From Planctomycetaceae bacterium (GTDB taxonomy: Bacteria > Planctomycetota > Planctomycetia > Planctomycetales > Planctomycetaceae), in contig JAKFWA010000090.1 in the NCBI GenBank assembly GCA_021732995.1, positions 18,877-82,876 on the forward strand: a stretch of 64,000 bases of DNA, read 5' to 3'. This document shows, piece by piece, positions 26,708 to 39,858 of this stretch (position 1 is the first letter of the stretch; the number at the start of each line of letters is the position of its first letter). The position numbers were made by a program, and so were the translations under genes. The notes below the pieces were generated by a model that saw only the letters and a list, made by a program, of their open reading frames with translations, did no database searches and was not told the DNA's origin.

Positions 26708-27205
26708 ATGTTTACCATGTTTCAGATCACACGGCACATCTGGCTGGGTCGGTTCGCCTCAAGGCTACTGCTCGACAACCTGCAGGAAGCGCGGATCACA
26801 CACATCGTCAACGTCGGTGAATCCACGCCTCAACTTCAGCTGTCCGACGGACCGTTTCGTCGCATCGAATGGACACCAATTGAAGATCTGGTACCAATGC
26901 AGATCCCGCTGGCGATATCGTCGCTAACGATCTTGCATGAGTGCATCTGCGACGCGGACAGTAATGACTACGTGCACTGCGTCGCCGGCCAGAACCGCTC
27001 ACCAACGATACTCTGGCTTTACCTAACTGCCTGCGGCCTCGAACTCACTGCCGCGAAACGACTGATCGAATCACATTCCTACGATGCCATTCCGGGGCAT
27101 CCGAAGCTCACCACCACAGCCCTCGTTGCGGCAGTCATCAGCCACGGTTCGGCCACCTTTCTGCCCTACCCCCGGCCTTTGGCATTCCAGCCGATCCCGT
27201 CTTGA
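26708..27205 (+). CDS. Dual-specificity/tyrosine phosphatase-like protein
   Basis: A 165-residue protein with the cysteine-phosphatase P-loop VHCVAGQNRSPT (HC-x5-R-S) near residues 90-101. A possible general acid, Asp, lies in TPIEDLVP about 30 residues earlier. The N-terminus (ITRHIWLGRFASRLL and ITHIVNVGES) follows the order of dual-specificity phosphatases. It probably removes phosphate from proteins or other small substrates in the cytoplasm. A partner kinase is not adjacent; the only tyrosine kinase in the window is the BY-kinase at 8.5-10.8 kb. The gene converges on the 5S/23S unit. Confidence 0.78.
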   Translation: MFTMFQITRHIWLGRFASRLLLDNLQEARITHIVNVGESTPQLQLSDGPFRRIEWTPIEDLVPMQIPLAISSLTILHECICDADSNDYVHCVAGQNRSPTILWLYLTACGLELTAAKRLIESHSYDAIPGHPKLTTTALVAAVISHGSATFLPYPRPLAFQPIPS

Positions 27206-27278
27206 GCATGTCCCACACTCGGAAAACAAAACACAGAGTTCTGCGACCACCTGAGCCATTGAGCCAAACTCGGCGCAT

Positions 27279-27310
27279 AAAAAAAGCTGATACCATTGCT
27301 GGTATCAGCT
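27279..27310 (-). terminator. Rho-independent terminator of the 23S-5S unit
   Basis: On the minus strand a perfect ten-base stem (AGCTGATACC with GGTATCAGCT, six-base loop) is followed directly by seven T residues (the complement of 27279-27285). It lies just past the 3' end of the 5S gene. This is a textbook intrinsic terminator. Confidence 0.95.
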
Positions 27311-27313
27311 ATA

Positions 27314-27428
27314 AATCCGGCAGTCTCCTACTTTCGCTCTTGTGGGAACTATCATCGGCCCCGAGAACCTTAACCTGCGAGTTCGGAATGGGATCGGGTG
27401 TTTCTTCTCAGGCATTGCCACCGGAAAG
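27314..27428 (-). rRNA. rrf: 5S ribosomal RNA
   Basis: The minus strand reads the conserved 5S core CCCGATCCCATTCCGAACTC, followed by a GAAAGTAGGAGACTGCCGG end. The terminal helix pairs bases near 27317-27320 with those near 27421-27424. Ends are estimated to within a few bases. It follows the 23S gene by roughly 60 bases and precedes the terminator. Confidence 0.93.
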
Positions 27429-27487
27429 TCCCCTGATTGCTCAGGGGAGTATAAATATGGCACAGTTCACGTAACGAACACGAACAA

Positions 27488-30215
<2,728 letters not shown>

Positions 30216-30403
30216 CTTGTTCATGTTCGTTTCGTGTCTGCAATGTTACTTGCAGATTCACTGTGCCAAATTGTCAAAGATCGAAGAGTTTTGTCGCAGT
30301 TGCCTGCGGCGGGCGGATGTTAGTTGGGTCGCGGTGGCGGTTCAAGTTCTCGACTTGGTTTTCGTCACGATTGCGGAACCAACTTCCCATCAGTCCGTTT
30401 ATA

Positions 30404-30476
30404 TGGAGACGACCGGCTTCGAACCGGCAACCTCAGGCTTGCAAAGCCAGCGCTCTCCCAATTGAGCTACGTCCCC
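30404..30476 (-). tRNA. tRNA-Ala (anticodon TGC)
   Basis: 73 bases on the minus strand starting GGGGACGTAGCTCAATTGGG. The anticodon stem and loop GGCTTTGCAAGCC give TGC, and the T arm reads GCCGGTTCGAAGCCGGT. The acceptor stem pairs completely, allowing one G-U. CCA is not encoded. It lies between tRNA-Ile and 23S, the classical 16S-23S spacer position. Confidence 0.97.
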
Positions 30477-30488
30477 GCGAGATGGGAT

Positions 30489-30562
30489 TGGGCGCACGAG
30501 GATTCGAACCTCGGACCTCAGCCTTATCAGGGCTGCGCTCTAACCAACTGAGCTATGCGCCC
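30489..30562 (-). tRNA. tRNA-Ile (anticodon GAT)
   Basis: 74 bases on the minus strand, beginning GGGCGCATAGCTCAGTTGG. The anticodon loop CTGATAA gives GAT, and the T arm reads CGAGGTTCGAATCCTCG. The acceptor stem GGGCGCA pairs with TGCGCCC. CCA is not encoded. It is the first gene of the unit, only 12 bases upstream of tRNA-Ala. Confidence 0.97.
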
Positions 30563-31040
30563 GCGGACAAGATTTTTCGCCTATCGAGGCTCGGTTGTAA
30601 AGCGTCCTGTAAGGGAAGCCCTTTCGACCGGCCAACTTTGCGGCAGCACTGCGAGTTTGTCCTCACCCGCAATCGCTTCGGCGGCATTTTGACAACTATA
30701 TATGCGGCGCAGAGACCAGGACGTTCGCGGTCGGCCCACCGCACAAAGTAGAAACCAGCGAACTATGTTCGGCCATCGCCACCGGCCCGCTTGAGGAGCT
30801 TGGCGAAGCTTTGCCAGACGCGTAGACCCTCGGGACTTCAGCGGTGATGAGCTTTTCGGCCCCACGGCTGATCCCCGAGTTGTCAGCAACTTCTTGACCC
30901 CGCACCTGTGAGGGGTAGACTTCTGCGTTCGCTGCGAGGTTCGCAGGCGGGCGCAAGGAGTTGAGCCGATGTGGCCGCAACATCATGTGCTCGCATGATT
31001 TATGGAAGCTAACCGAGCAGCGATCCGGGGAGCCTGATGG
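30563..31040. other. Divergent promoter region; no 16S gene present
   Basis: These 478 bases separate tRNA-Ile (minus) from dnaG (plus). I looked for the 16S 3' end, whose anti-Shine-Dalgarno would appear on the plus strand as AGGAGGTGATC, and found none. The stretch is far too short for a 16S gene. A possible minus-strand -10 (TATATA, near 30697-30702) exists but has no good -35. The dnaG ribosome site (CGGGGAG) sits at 31026-31032. Confidence 0.7.
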
Positions 31041-32915
31041 ATGCCTCTTTCCAGCGATTTCAGGGAGTTAGTCAGATCCCGGTGCGACATCGTGTCGTTG
31101 ATTGGCGAGTCGGTCACCCTGATCCCCGAGCGTGGCGGAGCTGAGTACAAATGTTTGTGCCCATTCCACGACGACCACAACCCATCAATGAGGGTTTATC
31201 CCGAGCGTCAAAGTTTCCGCTGCTGGTCCTGCAACGAGGGTGGAGACATCTTCACTTGGACCATGAAGCGGGACAACGTGCCGTTTCCGGAAGCTCTGGA
31301 GATCCTGGCTCACCGGGTCCACCTAGAGGTCCCAAAGCGAAGTGCGAAGGAGGCGCAGGAGGCGTCGTTCAGAGCAGATGTCTTCGACGTCCTGTCGTGG
31401 GCAGAGGGAGTTTTTCACGACTATCTGATGAAGAGCCCGGATGCTCAGATAGCGCGCGATTACTTGCGAGGACGGGGGTACACAGAGCAGACCCTTCAGC
31501 AGTGGCGGCTGGGCTTTTCGCCGGACGACTGGACTTGGTTAAGCCGCCAGGCCGGGGCAAAGTTCTCGGATGCCGAACTGGTCGAAGCTCGGTTAAGTAA
31601 GGAGAGAGACGGCAAGTCAGGCTGTTACGACTTTTTCCGAGGACGTGTCCTGTTTCCGATTCGCGACGAACAATCGCGCGTTGTTTCATTTGGAGGACGC
31701 CTTGTGCCTGGGGTCGGCAGCCCAGACGGACAGAAATATCTAAACACCGCAGACTCGCCAGTCTTCCATAAAAGCAAAATCCTGTTTGGCTTGCCGGCCG
31801 CTCGACCGACCATCGGCCAAGAGAAGTCCGTGCTGGTGGTGGAAGGGTACGCAGATTGCGTTGCTTGCCATCAACACGGAGTGAAGAACGTGGTGGCCAC
31901 CTTGGGCACCGCACTGACAGAATCCCACTGTGCTCGTTTGAAACTGTTCGCCCCACACGTCGTGTTACTTTACGACTCTGACGAGCCGGGTCAGAACGCC
32001 GCCGCCAAGAGCGTTGGCATGTTGCTCGGACAAAGCGTCGATTTGCGAGTGCTGACATTGCCGTCGGGAAAAGACCCGGACGAGTACCTGAAAACTCACA
32101 GCGCGGATTCGCTGCGAGAACTAGCCAAGCAGGCACCGGAGGCTTGGGAGTTTCGATTGAATTGGGAGATCAGGAAGCATGGCCGTGACTCCATCAATAG
32201 TCGTGAGCTGATCCTCACCGAGATGCTCAACCTGCTGGCGTCGATCCCCAAATTCGAAGGGTCGCCTCGGGAATCGATCGTGTTAGGACGAATTGCCTCG
32301 AAACTAAGGCTCAGCGAGCCGGAAGTTCGGGCTCAATTGCAACGAGTGAGATCCGAGCAAGCCCCGCAATCTTTTCGACCTATATCTAGAGACAAGCCTG
32401 CTGAGCCTCAGCGGGTCATCACCTTTTACAGAAGGCCACTGTCAAAAGATGACAAGCTGGATGTGGAACTGTTGGAGATCCTGCTTGTCAGACCTGAGTT
32501 AGCCGTTCGCACGCGAACACAGATTGGTGAGGACGATGTCTTAAATCCGGATCTGCGCGAGTTGCTGCAGATGATTTACGACCTCGTTGATCACGAAGAA
32601 CTGCCCACGTTCGAACGGATCATGTTGCAGACGGAGAAGAACGAGCTGAAGTCACTGCTGGTCTGGCTGGAGAACCAGGCTCGTACGAAGGGAATCGAAC
32701 AGAAACTTCTGGACGCCGTGGATGGTGTGCCTAAGTTCTATCTACAGAACCTGGATCACCTGAAGTGGCGCCGTGAAAAGTTGTCTCATGAAGCGTACTT
32801 GGATCGCGAGGCGCTGAGCCCCGAGCAAGAGGATCCTCTCGCTCGGCTCAAGAAGGCGTCCACGTTCCATAAGAAGCGGAATACTGACCGGCGGCAAGGC
32901 TTCGGCGAAAGCTGA
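31041..32915 (+). CDS. dnaG: DNA primase
   Basis: A 624-residue primase that lays RNA primers at the replication fork. The CHC2 zinc finger is complete: Cys40 and His43 (CPFH), then Cys61 and Cys64 (CWSC). The core domain follows with [20 protein letters not shown] and the basic motif [19 protein letters not shown]. The TOPRIM domain starts near residue 262 with LVVEGYADC and includes [13 protein letters not shown]. The C-terminal 200 residues form the helicase-binding region. GGGGAG is placed well before ATG 31041. It lies 22 bp upstream of the sigma factor gene, the core of the old macromolecular-synthesis operon; rpsU is absent. Confidence 0.96.
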   Translation: MPLSSDFRELVRSRCDIVSLIGESVTLIPERGGAEYKCLCPFHDDHNPSMRVYPERQSFRCWSCNEGGDIFTWTMKRDNVPFPEALEILAHRVHLEVPKRSAKEAQEASFRADVFDVLSWAEGVFHDYLMKSPDAQIARDYLRGRGYTEQTLQQWRLGFSPDDWTWLSRQAGAKFSDAELVEARLSKERDGKSGCYDFFRGRVLFPIRDEQSRVVSFGGRLVPGVGSPDGQKYLNTADSPVFHKSKILFGLPAARPTIGQEKSVLVVEGYADCVACHQHGVKNVVATLGTALTESHCARLKLFAPHVVLLYDSDEPGQNAAAKSVGMLLGQSVDLRVLTLPSGKDPDEYLKTHSADSLRELAKQAPEAWEFRLNWEIRKHGRDSINSRELILTEMLNLLASIPKFEGSPRESIVLGRIASKLRLSEPEVRAQLQRVRSEQAPQSFRPISRDKPAEPQRVITFYRRPLSKDDKLDVELLEILLVRPELAVRTRTQIGEDDVLNPDLRELLQMIYDLVDHEELPTFERIMLQTEKNELKSLLVWLENQARTKGIEQKLLDAVDGVPKFYLQNLDHLKWRREKLSHEAYLDREALSPEQEDPLARLKKASTFHKKRNTDRRQGFGES

Positions 32916-32937
32916 CCAACCACCAAAGGAACTGCTC

Positions 32938-34599
<1,662 letters not shown>

Positions 34600-34608
34600 C
34601 TGCCAGCG

Positions 34609-35619
34609 ATGAATCAGCAAGTCGATCTACCAACACACCAGCAGCCGCGAAATAGAACTTCGCGGCTGCGTGTTTGTCTGAGCGTGTTCTCAAGTACGTT
34701 GATACTCGGCTCCGTCGCACTTTGGGTAATGCAACCAACTGGGTTGATCGCATTGCTATACGTTCCTGTGGGTGGATGGGTAACTGTCGGACTACTCACG
34801 GCTGTGATGGGACAGGGACACCGATGGCGACAGAGTTTAATCGCGAGCTGGCTGACTCTGTGCATCGTCCTGTCTGAGCCTGTGTGGTCGATACCGCGTG
34901 GGTGGTTCCAGGCGCCATTCGAACGGCGATTGCGTGTTGTCAGCCTCAACTGCAACGTCGGTAACCAAGCTGCCGCTCGCGAAGTGATCAAGCTGCGCCC
35001 GGACCTCGTCCTGTTTCAGGAGACAGTCTCCAAACCTGTCGCTCAAGAGGTGGCTCGCGAACTCTGGGCGGATACCGGTGCGGTGGCGGCAACTGCCGAG
35101 TGCTCCATCATCGCGGACGGAAACTTACGCGTGCTGGCCGCAGATCCGGCAGCGGCATTCGTACTCTGTGAATGGACCACTCGTGCCGGCGAATCATGCC
35201 TGGTGGCTTCCGTCAGACTCGCACCACCAGCGACTCGACTGGACTTGTGGAATGATGCCGCTCGCCAGGAGCACGCAGACCGGTGCCGGAATCGGGCTCA
35301 AGTCATCGAGCATCTGCTGAAGCTGATTGCCAAGCATCATAAGGCACACCAACTCGTGCTGATCGGCGGCGACTTCAACACGGTGCCCAAAGATCGTACG
35401 TTGCTCAATGCCCTGTCCTCGCAAGCCGAGTTACAGTTCAGAGACAGTTTTTCACTCGGTGGAGTTGGTTGGGGAGACACGGTGTTGAACGACTTCCCAT
35501 TCCAGCGCTTCGACCAGATCTGGCTGACTCAGAAAGGCTCAATCCCGGGCGTACGCTGCGCGGCGGTTGGTACGGCGAACTCGGACCATCGCCTGGCTCT
35601 ATGCGACATCGGCCGCTAG
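34609..35619 (+). CDS. Membrane-anchored endonuclease/exonuclease/phosphatase family protein
   Basis: A 336-residue protein. Two or three membrane segments lie at about residues 22-95, then the EEP domain faces the outside. EEP motifs: SLNCNVG near 111 (Asn), LFQET near 135 (metal Glu), IGGDFNTVP near 246, RFDQIW and the final NSDHRLAL with the catalytic Asp-His pair. Family members cut nucleic acids or phosphoesters; in membrane-attached members the substrate is usually unknown. It begins 9 bp after rpoD and may be read through from it. Confidence 0.87.
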   Translation: MNQQVDLPTHQQPRNRTSRLRVCLSVFSSTLILGSVALWVMQPTGLIALLYVPVGGWVTVGLLTAVMGQGHRWRQSLIASWLTLCIVLSEPVWSIPRGWFQAPFERRLRVVSLNCNVGNQAAAREVIKLRPDLVLFQETVSKPVAQEVARELWADTGAVAATAECSIIADGNLRVLAADPAAAFVLCEWTTRAGESCLVASVRLAPPATRLDLWNDAARQEHADRCRNRAQVIEHLLKLIAKHHKAHQLVLIGGDFNTVPKDRTLLNALSSQAELQFRDSFSLGGVGWGDTVLNDFPFQRFDQIWLTQKGSIPGVRCAAVGTANSDHRLALCDIGR

Positions 35620-35962
35620 CGCTGTGAGTATTTGCTGCGGAAACGTGGGGCACGTGGCCGCAGGCCGGATGAGGGGACCGAGCGTCACGTCACTACGACT
35701 CCTCGCATAAACTATTCCCCTCGCCCCTTCGGGCAGAGCGGTTCGGGGTGAAGAGCGACGCCAGCTTTCAGCAGCGGATGAAACACGAATAAGAATTCGC
35801 ATGCTATTCCAGCACTTGTTAACTTCACTCCCAGTAGTTGACAAACCCCTGTTTCGAAACCACTTTTGGCGATTCCATTGAAAGCCGCAACTCGACGCTT
35901 GGCCGAGTTTAGCCAGCCTGTTACTCAATTCGCTTTTATCTGCGACATTGAAATGTACCTGA
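35620..35962. other. Intergenic region with a degenerate palindrome
   Basis: 343 bases without a supported gene. A CCCCTCGCCCC-containing element at 35713-35753 resembles one arm of the repeats at 51.7 kb and 64.0 kb but has decayed. TTGACA occurs at 35838-35843, but the spaced -10 (CACTTT) is poor, so I do not call a promoter. Confidence 0.5.
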
Positions 35963-36463
35963 ATGAACGAGTTGTTTTTCCTAAAGCAATTGAATGATTC
36001 GCCAGGCGATACTGCGATTCTTCGCGAGTATGCTCGCTGGTTGAGTGATCGTGGCGACCCGCGGGGTCAGCACCTCTCCGCCGAACTTGACTTCTACGAG
36101 GCCGAGAAACAATTCGCACAAGCAGAGCAGCATCTTGGCGGCCTTCGCGGTAGTCGCCCACAAGATTTCGAGTGGTTGAACAGCGTACTCCCGATGGTGA
36201 CGCGGGCTCCCGTTTCGGGAATCTTCTATTCAACGGCGTCTCCTGACGATCCTCCGTTTGTTCAACTCGGTGACTTTTGCGGTCGCAGTACTGTTGTCGG
36301 GATCATAGAAGCACAAAAAGTGTTCTTTCGTATTCCGGCGGGCCACAGCGGTATCATAACAGAAATATATGTTTGCAATGGCACACCTGTTACGGCGGGT
36401 GACAAGCTATTGAATATCATTCGACCGCAGAAAGCTGATGTCCTACAAGTGAGGCTCAGATAA
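35963..36463 (+). CDS. TIGR02996 domain fused to a BCCP-like (biotinyl) domain
   Basis: A 166-residue protein. Residues 1-40 match the planctomycete TIGR02996 repeat-companion domain (LREYARWLSDRGDPRGQHLSAE). After a helical linker, residues 80-155 follow the biotin carboxyl carrier protein pattern: APVSGIFYSTASPDDPPFVQ, then GIIEAQKVFFRIPAGHSG and NGTPVTAGDKLLNI. The biotinyl lysine would be Lys119; the usual AMKM motif is AQKV here. BCCP normally carries biotin for acetyl-CoA carboxylase with AccC, but no carboxylase gene is adjacent. It may be a divergent carrier or a structural reuse of the barrel-sandwich fold. Confidence 0.72.
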   Translation: MNELFFLKQLNDSPGDTAILREYARWLSDRGDPRGQHLSAELDFYEAEKQFAQAEQHLGGLRGSRPQDFEWLNSVLPMVTRAPVSGIFYSTASPDDPPFVQLGDFCGRSTVVGIIEAQKVFFRIPAGHSGIITEIYVCNGTPVTAGDKLLNIIRPQKADVLQVRLR

Positions 36464-36569
36464 TCAAGCATTGCACGGGAGTTGCAGCCGGTGGGCCTTC
36501 TGTTTTTGGACCATTCCACCGGAAACCGCATCGAACATGGCAGGTACGGAGTGCATGTGATCCAAGGAC

Positions 36570-37055
36570 TCAGCCGCGGTAAGCGGCCTCAATGGCGGCG
36601 ACGTCGATCTTTTTCATCTCCATCATCGCCTCGAACGCGCGTTTGGCGACTGCGCGATCGGGATCGGTGAAGGCTTTTATCAGCACTATGGGTGTAATCT
36701 GCCAGGAGATACCCCATTTGTCTTTACACCAGCCGCACATACTCTCTTCGCCGCCGTTCCCGACGATCGCGTTCCAGTAACGATCCGTTTCAGCTTGATC
36801 GACAGTAGCAACCTGAAACGAAAACGCTTCGCTCTGCTTGAACTCCGGCCCGCCATTGAGGCCGATGCAAGGAATGCCCATCACGTTGAACTCGACCGTC
36901 AACACGTCCCCTTCCTGACCGGACGGAAAATCGCCCGGCGCGCGATGCGCTGCTCCCACGGATGAATTCGGGAAGGTTCTGGCGTAGAACTTCGCTGCTT
37001 CCTCAGCGCCACCATCGTACCACAGGCAAATCGTATTCTTGGCTGGCTCGATCAT
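36570..37055 (-). CDS. VOC family (PhnB-like) protein
   Basis: A 161-residue protein of the vicinal-oxygen-chelate superfamily, PhnB-like subgroup. It shows CLWYDGGAEEAAKFY, FNVMGIPCIGLNGGP, FSFQVAT, GWCKDKWGISWQITP and the C-terminal AFEAMMEMKKID. These proteins include metal-dependent lyases, dioxygenases and resistance proteins, but most PhnB-like members have no known reaction. It is divergent from the next gene, with 33 bp between starts. Confidence 0.88.
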   Translation of the reverse strand: MIEPAKNTICLWYDGGAEEAAKFYARTFPNSSVGAAHRAPGDFPSGQEGDVLTVEFNVMGIPCIGLNGGPEFKQSEAFSFQVATVDQAETDRYWNAIVGNGGEESMCGWCKDKWGISWQITPIVLIKAFTDPDRAVAKRAFEAMMEMKKIDVAAIEAAYRG

Positions 37056-37088
37056 GTTGTTTCTCCGTCGAGGTCATTGGTCTCAAGC

Positions 37089-38201
37089 ATGATGTTGAAG
37101 TCTTCAGCTTCGGAATTCCAGAACTCCGCAGGCATCGTGCTGATCAGAGTGCCCGCCGGTTCCTTCACGATGGGCAGCCCGGATTCGGAAGATGGCCATC
37201 GCGTCTGGGAACGGCAGCGCGAAGTCACCTTTGCGAATGACTTCTGGTTAGGTAGATCGCCTGTCACACAAAATCAGTATCAAGCGGTAACAGGCACCAA
37301 TCCGACGGACCATGAGCAGCTTGCGGACGCCCCGATTGACTCAGTGAGCTGGGAAAAGGCAACTCAGTATTGCCACAAGCTCACCGAACTAGACCGCGAA
37401 GCCGGAGTGCTCCCTGAGGGCTGGGCGTATCGGCTGCCGACGGAAGCGGAATGGGAATACGCCTGCCGGGCAGGAAGCTCGGAGCCGCGGCATGGTCCAC
37501 CGCAGGATACTGCGTGGTATCATGATAATGCGGACGAACGACCACACTCCGTTGGTCAGAAGACGCCCAACGCGTGGGGCTTTCAGGACATGCTCGGCAA
37601 TGTCTGGGAATGGTGTCAGGACTGGTTCTATGTGGGTTGTCGGTCCGTTCGCGGGGGGAGCTATTTCAACAGTGCTCGCTTTTGCCGTTCAGCTCAGCGC
37701 TGGGGCTATGGGTCGTTTCCAGGACGCTACCTCGGTTTTCGGGTGCTCGCTGCCAGGACGGGCTCATTCGACCTGACTCCTCCGATCGATGGCTTTCCGG
37801 CCCAAGAACGCATCTTCGACGCTATCGAGGCGAACGATTTCGACCTGGCATTACGAATGATCACCGCCGATCCCGCTGCGGTCGAGTCCGTAGATGGCAT
37901 CCCGCCGCCGCTGCACGATTGCATCTACCATGATAATCCAGAATGGCTGGAGTGGCTGTTGGATCACGGAGCCAACATCGAACGCCGCGAACAGGACTAC
38001 GGTTCGACGCCGCTCAAGGCCGCTGTAATCCATCGTCACAAGGGGATTATCAGAACTCTGATTGAGCGAGGCGCGGATACCACGCGCGCCATGAACGTTG
38101 CTCAACGCGGATTGGCCGGTGCCTTCGAAGATGATCCGCGCCTTGACCGCGCAGGATATCAAGAAATCATCGAATTACTTCGAGAGCTTGGAGTCAGATA
38201 G
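37089..38201 (+). CDS. Sulfatase-modifying-factor-like domain fused to ankyrin repeats
   Basis: A protein of about 370 residues. Residues about 14-225 form an SUMF1/FGE-type domain: RVPAGSFTMGSP, WLGRSPVTQNQYQ, YRLPTEAEWEYACRAG, LGNVWEWCQDWF and RGGSYFNSARFCRSA, ending GFRVLA. Residues about 240-365 are ankyrin-like (LLDHGANIERREQDYGSTPL, LIERGADTTRAM). In genuine FGE two cysteines bind copper in the GGSYMC...C segment. Here the first is Asn and only the second is kept, so formylglycine synthesis is unlikely. It may bind a partner protein through the ankyrin part. An in-frame TTG lies at 37077; ATG 37089 is preferred. Confidence 0.82.
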   Translation: MMLKSSASEFQNSAGIVLIRVPAGSFTMGSPDSEDGHRVWERQREVTFANDFWLGRSPVTQNQYQAVTGTNPTDHEQLADAPIDSVSWEKATQYCHKLTELDREAGVLPEGWAYRLPTEAEWEYACRAGSSEPRHGPPQDTAWYHDNADERPHSVGQKTPNAWGFQDMLGNVWEWCQDWFYVGCRSVRGGSYFNSARFCRSAQRWGYGSFPGRYLGFRVLAARTGSFDLTPPIDGFPAQERIFDAIEANDFDLALRMITADPAAVESVDGIPPPLHDCIYHDNPEWLEWLLDHGANIERREQDYGSTPLKAAVIHRHKGIIRTLIERGADTTRAMNVAQRGLAGAFEDDPRLDRAGYQEIIELLRELGVR

Positions 38202-38292
38202 GGCCAACCTCATCCTCCTCCGCTTGAACGAACGTATGAGCAACCACGTTAATGGTTGGCTTGCCCGGAGTCGCGTGGATATAACAGTCGGC

Positions 38293-38964
38293 ATGAACAC
38301 CAATGAAATCCTCACACAACTGAAATCTCTCGGCGACGATGCTCGGCGCAAGCACAACATTAAGGCGGGCGCGCCGGACAATCAGTTCGGCGTGAAACTC
38401 GGCGACATTCGCACGCTGGCCAAGAAGATCAAGACTGATCACGAACTGGCGCTCAAGCTGTGGGAAACCGGCAACGTCGAAGCGCAGCTCCTCGCCACGC
38501 TCATCATCAAGCCGAAGTCGCTCTCCGCCGACGAAGTCGACAAGCTGACTCGCTCGACGACGTGTGCTCAGGTAGCAGACTGGCTGAATTCGTATGTCGT
38601 CGCGGAGCATGCCGAGAAGGAAACTCTGCGTCAGAAGTGGATGAAGCCGAAGGAAAAGGATCGCTGGGCTGCCCGCGCTGGCTGGCACTTCACTGCCAGC
38701 CGTATCAATAAAGGTGCCACCGATCTCGACCTGCCCGCGCTGCTGGACCGCATCGAGAAGGAGATGCCCAAAGCGGCGCCAGAAATCCAATGGACCATGA
38801 ATAACACACTGGCCGCGATCGGCATCCACGACGTCAAGCTCCGCAAACGCGCCGTCGCCATCGGCGAAAAGATCGGCCTCTACCGCGACTGGCCGGTCTC
38901 AAAAGGCTGCATCATCCCTTTCGTGCCCATCTGGGTGGACGCGATGGTACAACGCCAGGCGTGA
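38293..38964 (+). CDS. DNA alkylation repair (AlkD-like) protein
   Basis: A 223-residue all-helical HEAT-repeat protein of the AlkD family, which excises alkylated bases. Typical segments: NIKAGAPDNQFGVKLGDIRTLAKK, ELALKLWETGNVEAQLLAT, CAQVADWLNSYVV and the terminal GCIIPFVPIWVDAMV. The frame extends upstream to 38098 into the preceding gene, but homology-type sequence starts at ATG 38293. Catalytic Trp and Asp positions cannot be confirmed by eye. Confidence 0.82.
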   Translation: MNTNEILTQLKSLGDDARRKHNIKAGAPDNQFGVKLGDIRTLAKKIKTDHELALKLWETGNVEAQLLATLIIKPKSLSADEVDKLTRSTTCAQVADWLNSYVVAEHAEKETLRQKWMKPKEKDRWAARAGWHFTASRINKGATDLDLPALLDRIEKEMPKAAPEIQWTMNNTLAAIGIHDVKLRKRAVAIGEKIGLYRDWPVSKGCIIPFVPIWVDAMVQRQA

Positions 38965-39111
38965 GCAGAACGGCAGGTTCTTGCCTCAGCCTGACGTGTG
39001 CGAGCCCGATTTGGAATAAAAGAGCAGAACCAACTGTTCGTGGATGCCGATGGCACGCCCCGATTGAGTTGAGCATCAGCACCGGGCCATCCAGCCGATG
39101 GAGTTGAAAGA

Positions 39112-39519
39112 ATGGCACGTTCGAACATAGCCACGCTGGAGGCCGCCAACGCCGCACTTATCGTTGACGGAAACCTCGACGCGGTTGGTGACTACTTTAC
39201 CACCGACTACGTGGCGCACGTCACCGGACGGGACATTTCCGGCGGACACGACGTGGTGAAGAGAATCATCCGCGAGTATCGGCGAGCGTTCTCCGAGATC
39301 GAGATTGACATCGAAATCCTCGTCAAAGCAAAGAACCGGATTGCGTGGCAGCGAACTCTGACGGCTTTACACACGGGTGCGTTCAAGGGGTTTCCAGCGA
39401 CAAGACGGCCGATTGTCTGGCGAGATATGGTTGCTACCGAATTTCGTGATGGCCTGATCGCCGAGGACTGGGTCATCACGGACCTCGCCGAGAAACTGCT
39501 GCTGGCACGCAAACAGTGA
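39112..39519 (+). CDS. SnoaL-like (ester cyclase) protein
   Basis: A 135-residue NTF2-fold protein. It has the order of SnoaL-like ester cyclases: an initial helix with IVDGNLDAVGDYFTTDYVAH, then GGHDVVKRIIREYRRAFSEIEI, a central KNRIAWQRTLTALHTGAFKG and DGLIAEDWVITD. These small domains bind hydrophobic or polyketide-like ligands; here the reaction is unknown. It stands alone, between the AlkD-like gene and a broken TIGR03067 region. Confidence 0.78.
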   Translation: MARSNIATLEAANAALIVDGNLDAVGDYFTTDYVAHVTGRDISGGHDVVKRIIREYRRAFSEIEIDIEILVKAKNRIAWQRTLTALHTGAFKGFPATRRPIVWRDMVATEFRDGLIAEDWVITDLAEKLLLARKQ

Positions 39520-39620
39520 CAGGGTAATCTGCGGACATAACAACTGAGCATTGGACCTACGGCACAAAATGCTCGCAAGCCAGATACCGCTTAACACGGG
39601 CGACGAACGGAGACACCGCG

Positions 39621-39858
39621 ATGATTCGAACTCGATTTGTGGTGGTGGCGCTAGAAGCGCGTTGAAAAAGGCACCTATCGCGTCGATACCGCGAAACAAC
39701 CTCGGGAAATTGACGTCACCACCGAGGGCCGCGACGGAACTGAGAAGGGTATTTATGTCATTGAGGGCGATGACCTGAAGCTGTGTCTCGCGACGAAGAG
39801 CGGTCAACGGCCGGGCAAGTTTGCTACCCAGAAAGGCACCGATCAGATCCTGATCGTC
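39621..39858 (+). pseudogene. TIGR03067 domain remnant, N-terminus lost or frameshifted
   Basis: In the frame of the downstream gene, right after a TAG at 39652, the translation reads EKGTYRVDTAKQPREIDVTT and then GTEKGIYVIEGDDLKLCLAT. This is the C-terminal half of the planctomycete TIGR03067 domain. The N-terminal half is missing. An ATG at 39621 in another frame begins MIRTRFVVVAL, which looks like the start of a signal peptide but stops after 14 codons. An internal deletion with a frameshift would explain both. The remnant stays in frame with the glycosidase-like gene after it. Confidence 0.68.

Noticed and set aside
30690..30710. TTGACA followed by TATATA on the plus strand upstream of dnaG
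   Set aside because: The two hexamers are nearly adjacent, so spacing is wrong for a sigma-70-type promoter.
35838..35866. TTGACA with a 17-base spacer as a promoter upstream of 35963
   Set aside because: The -10 hexamer (CACTTT) matches only two of six positions.
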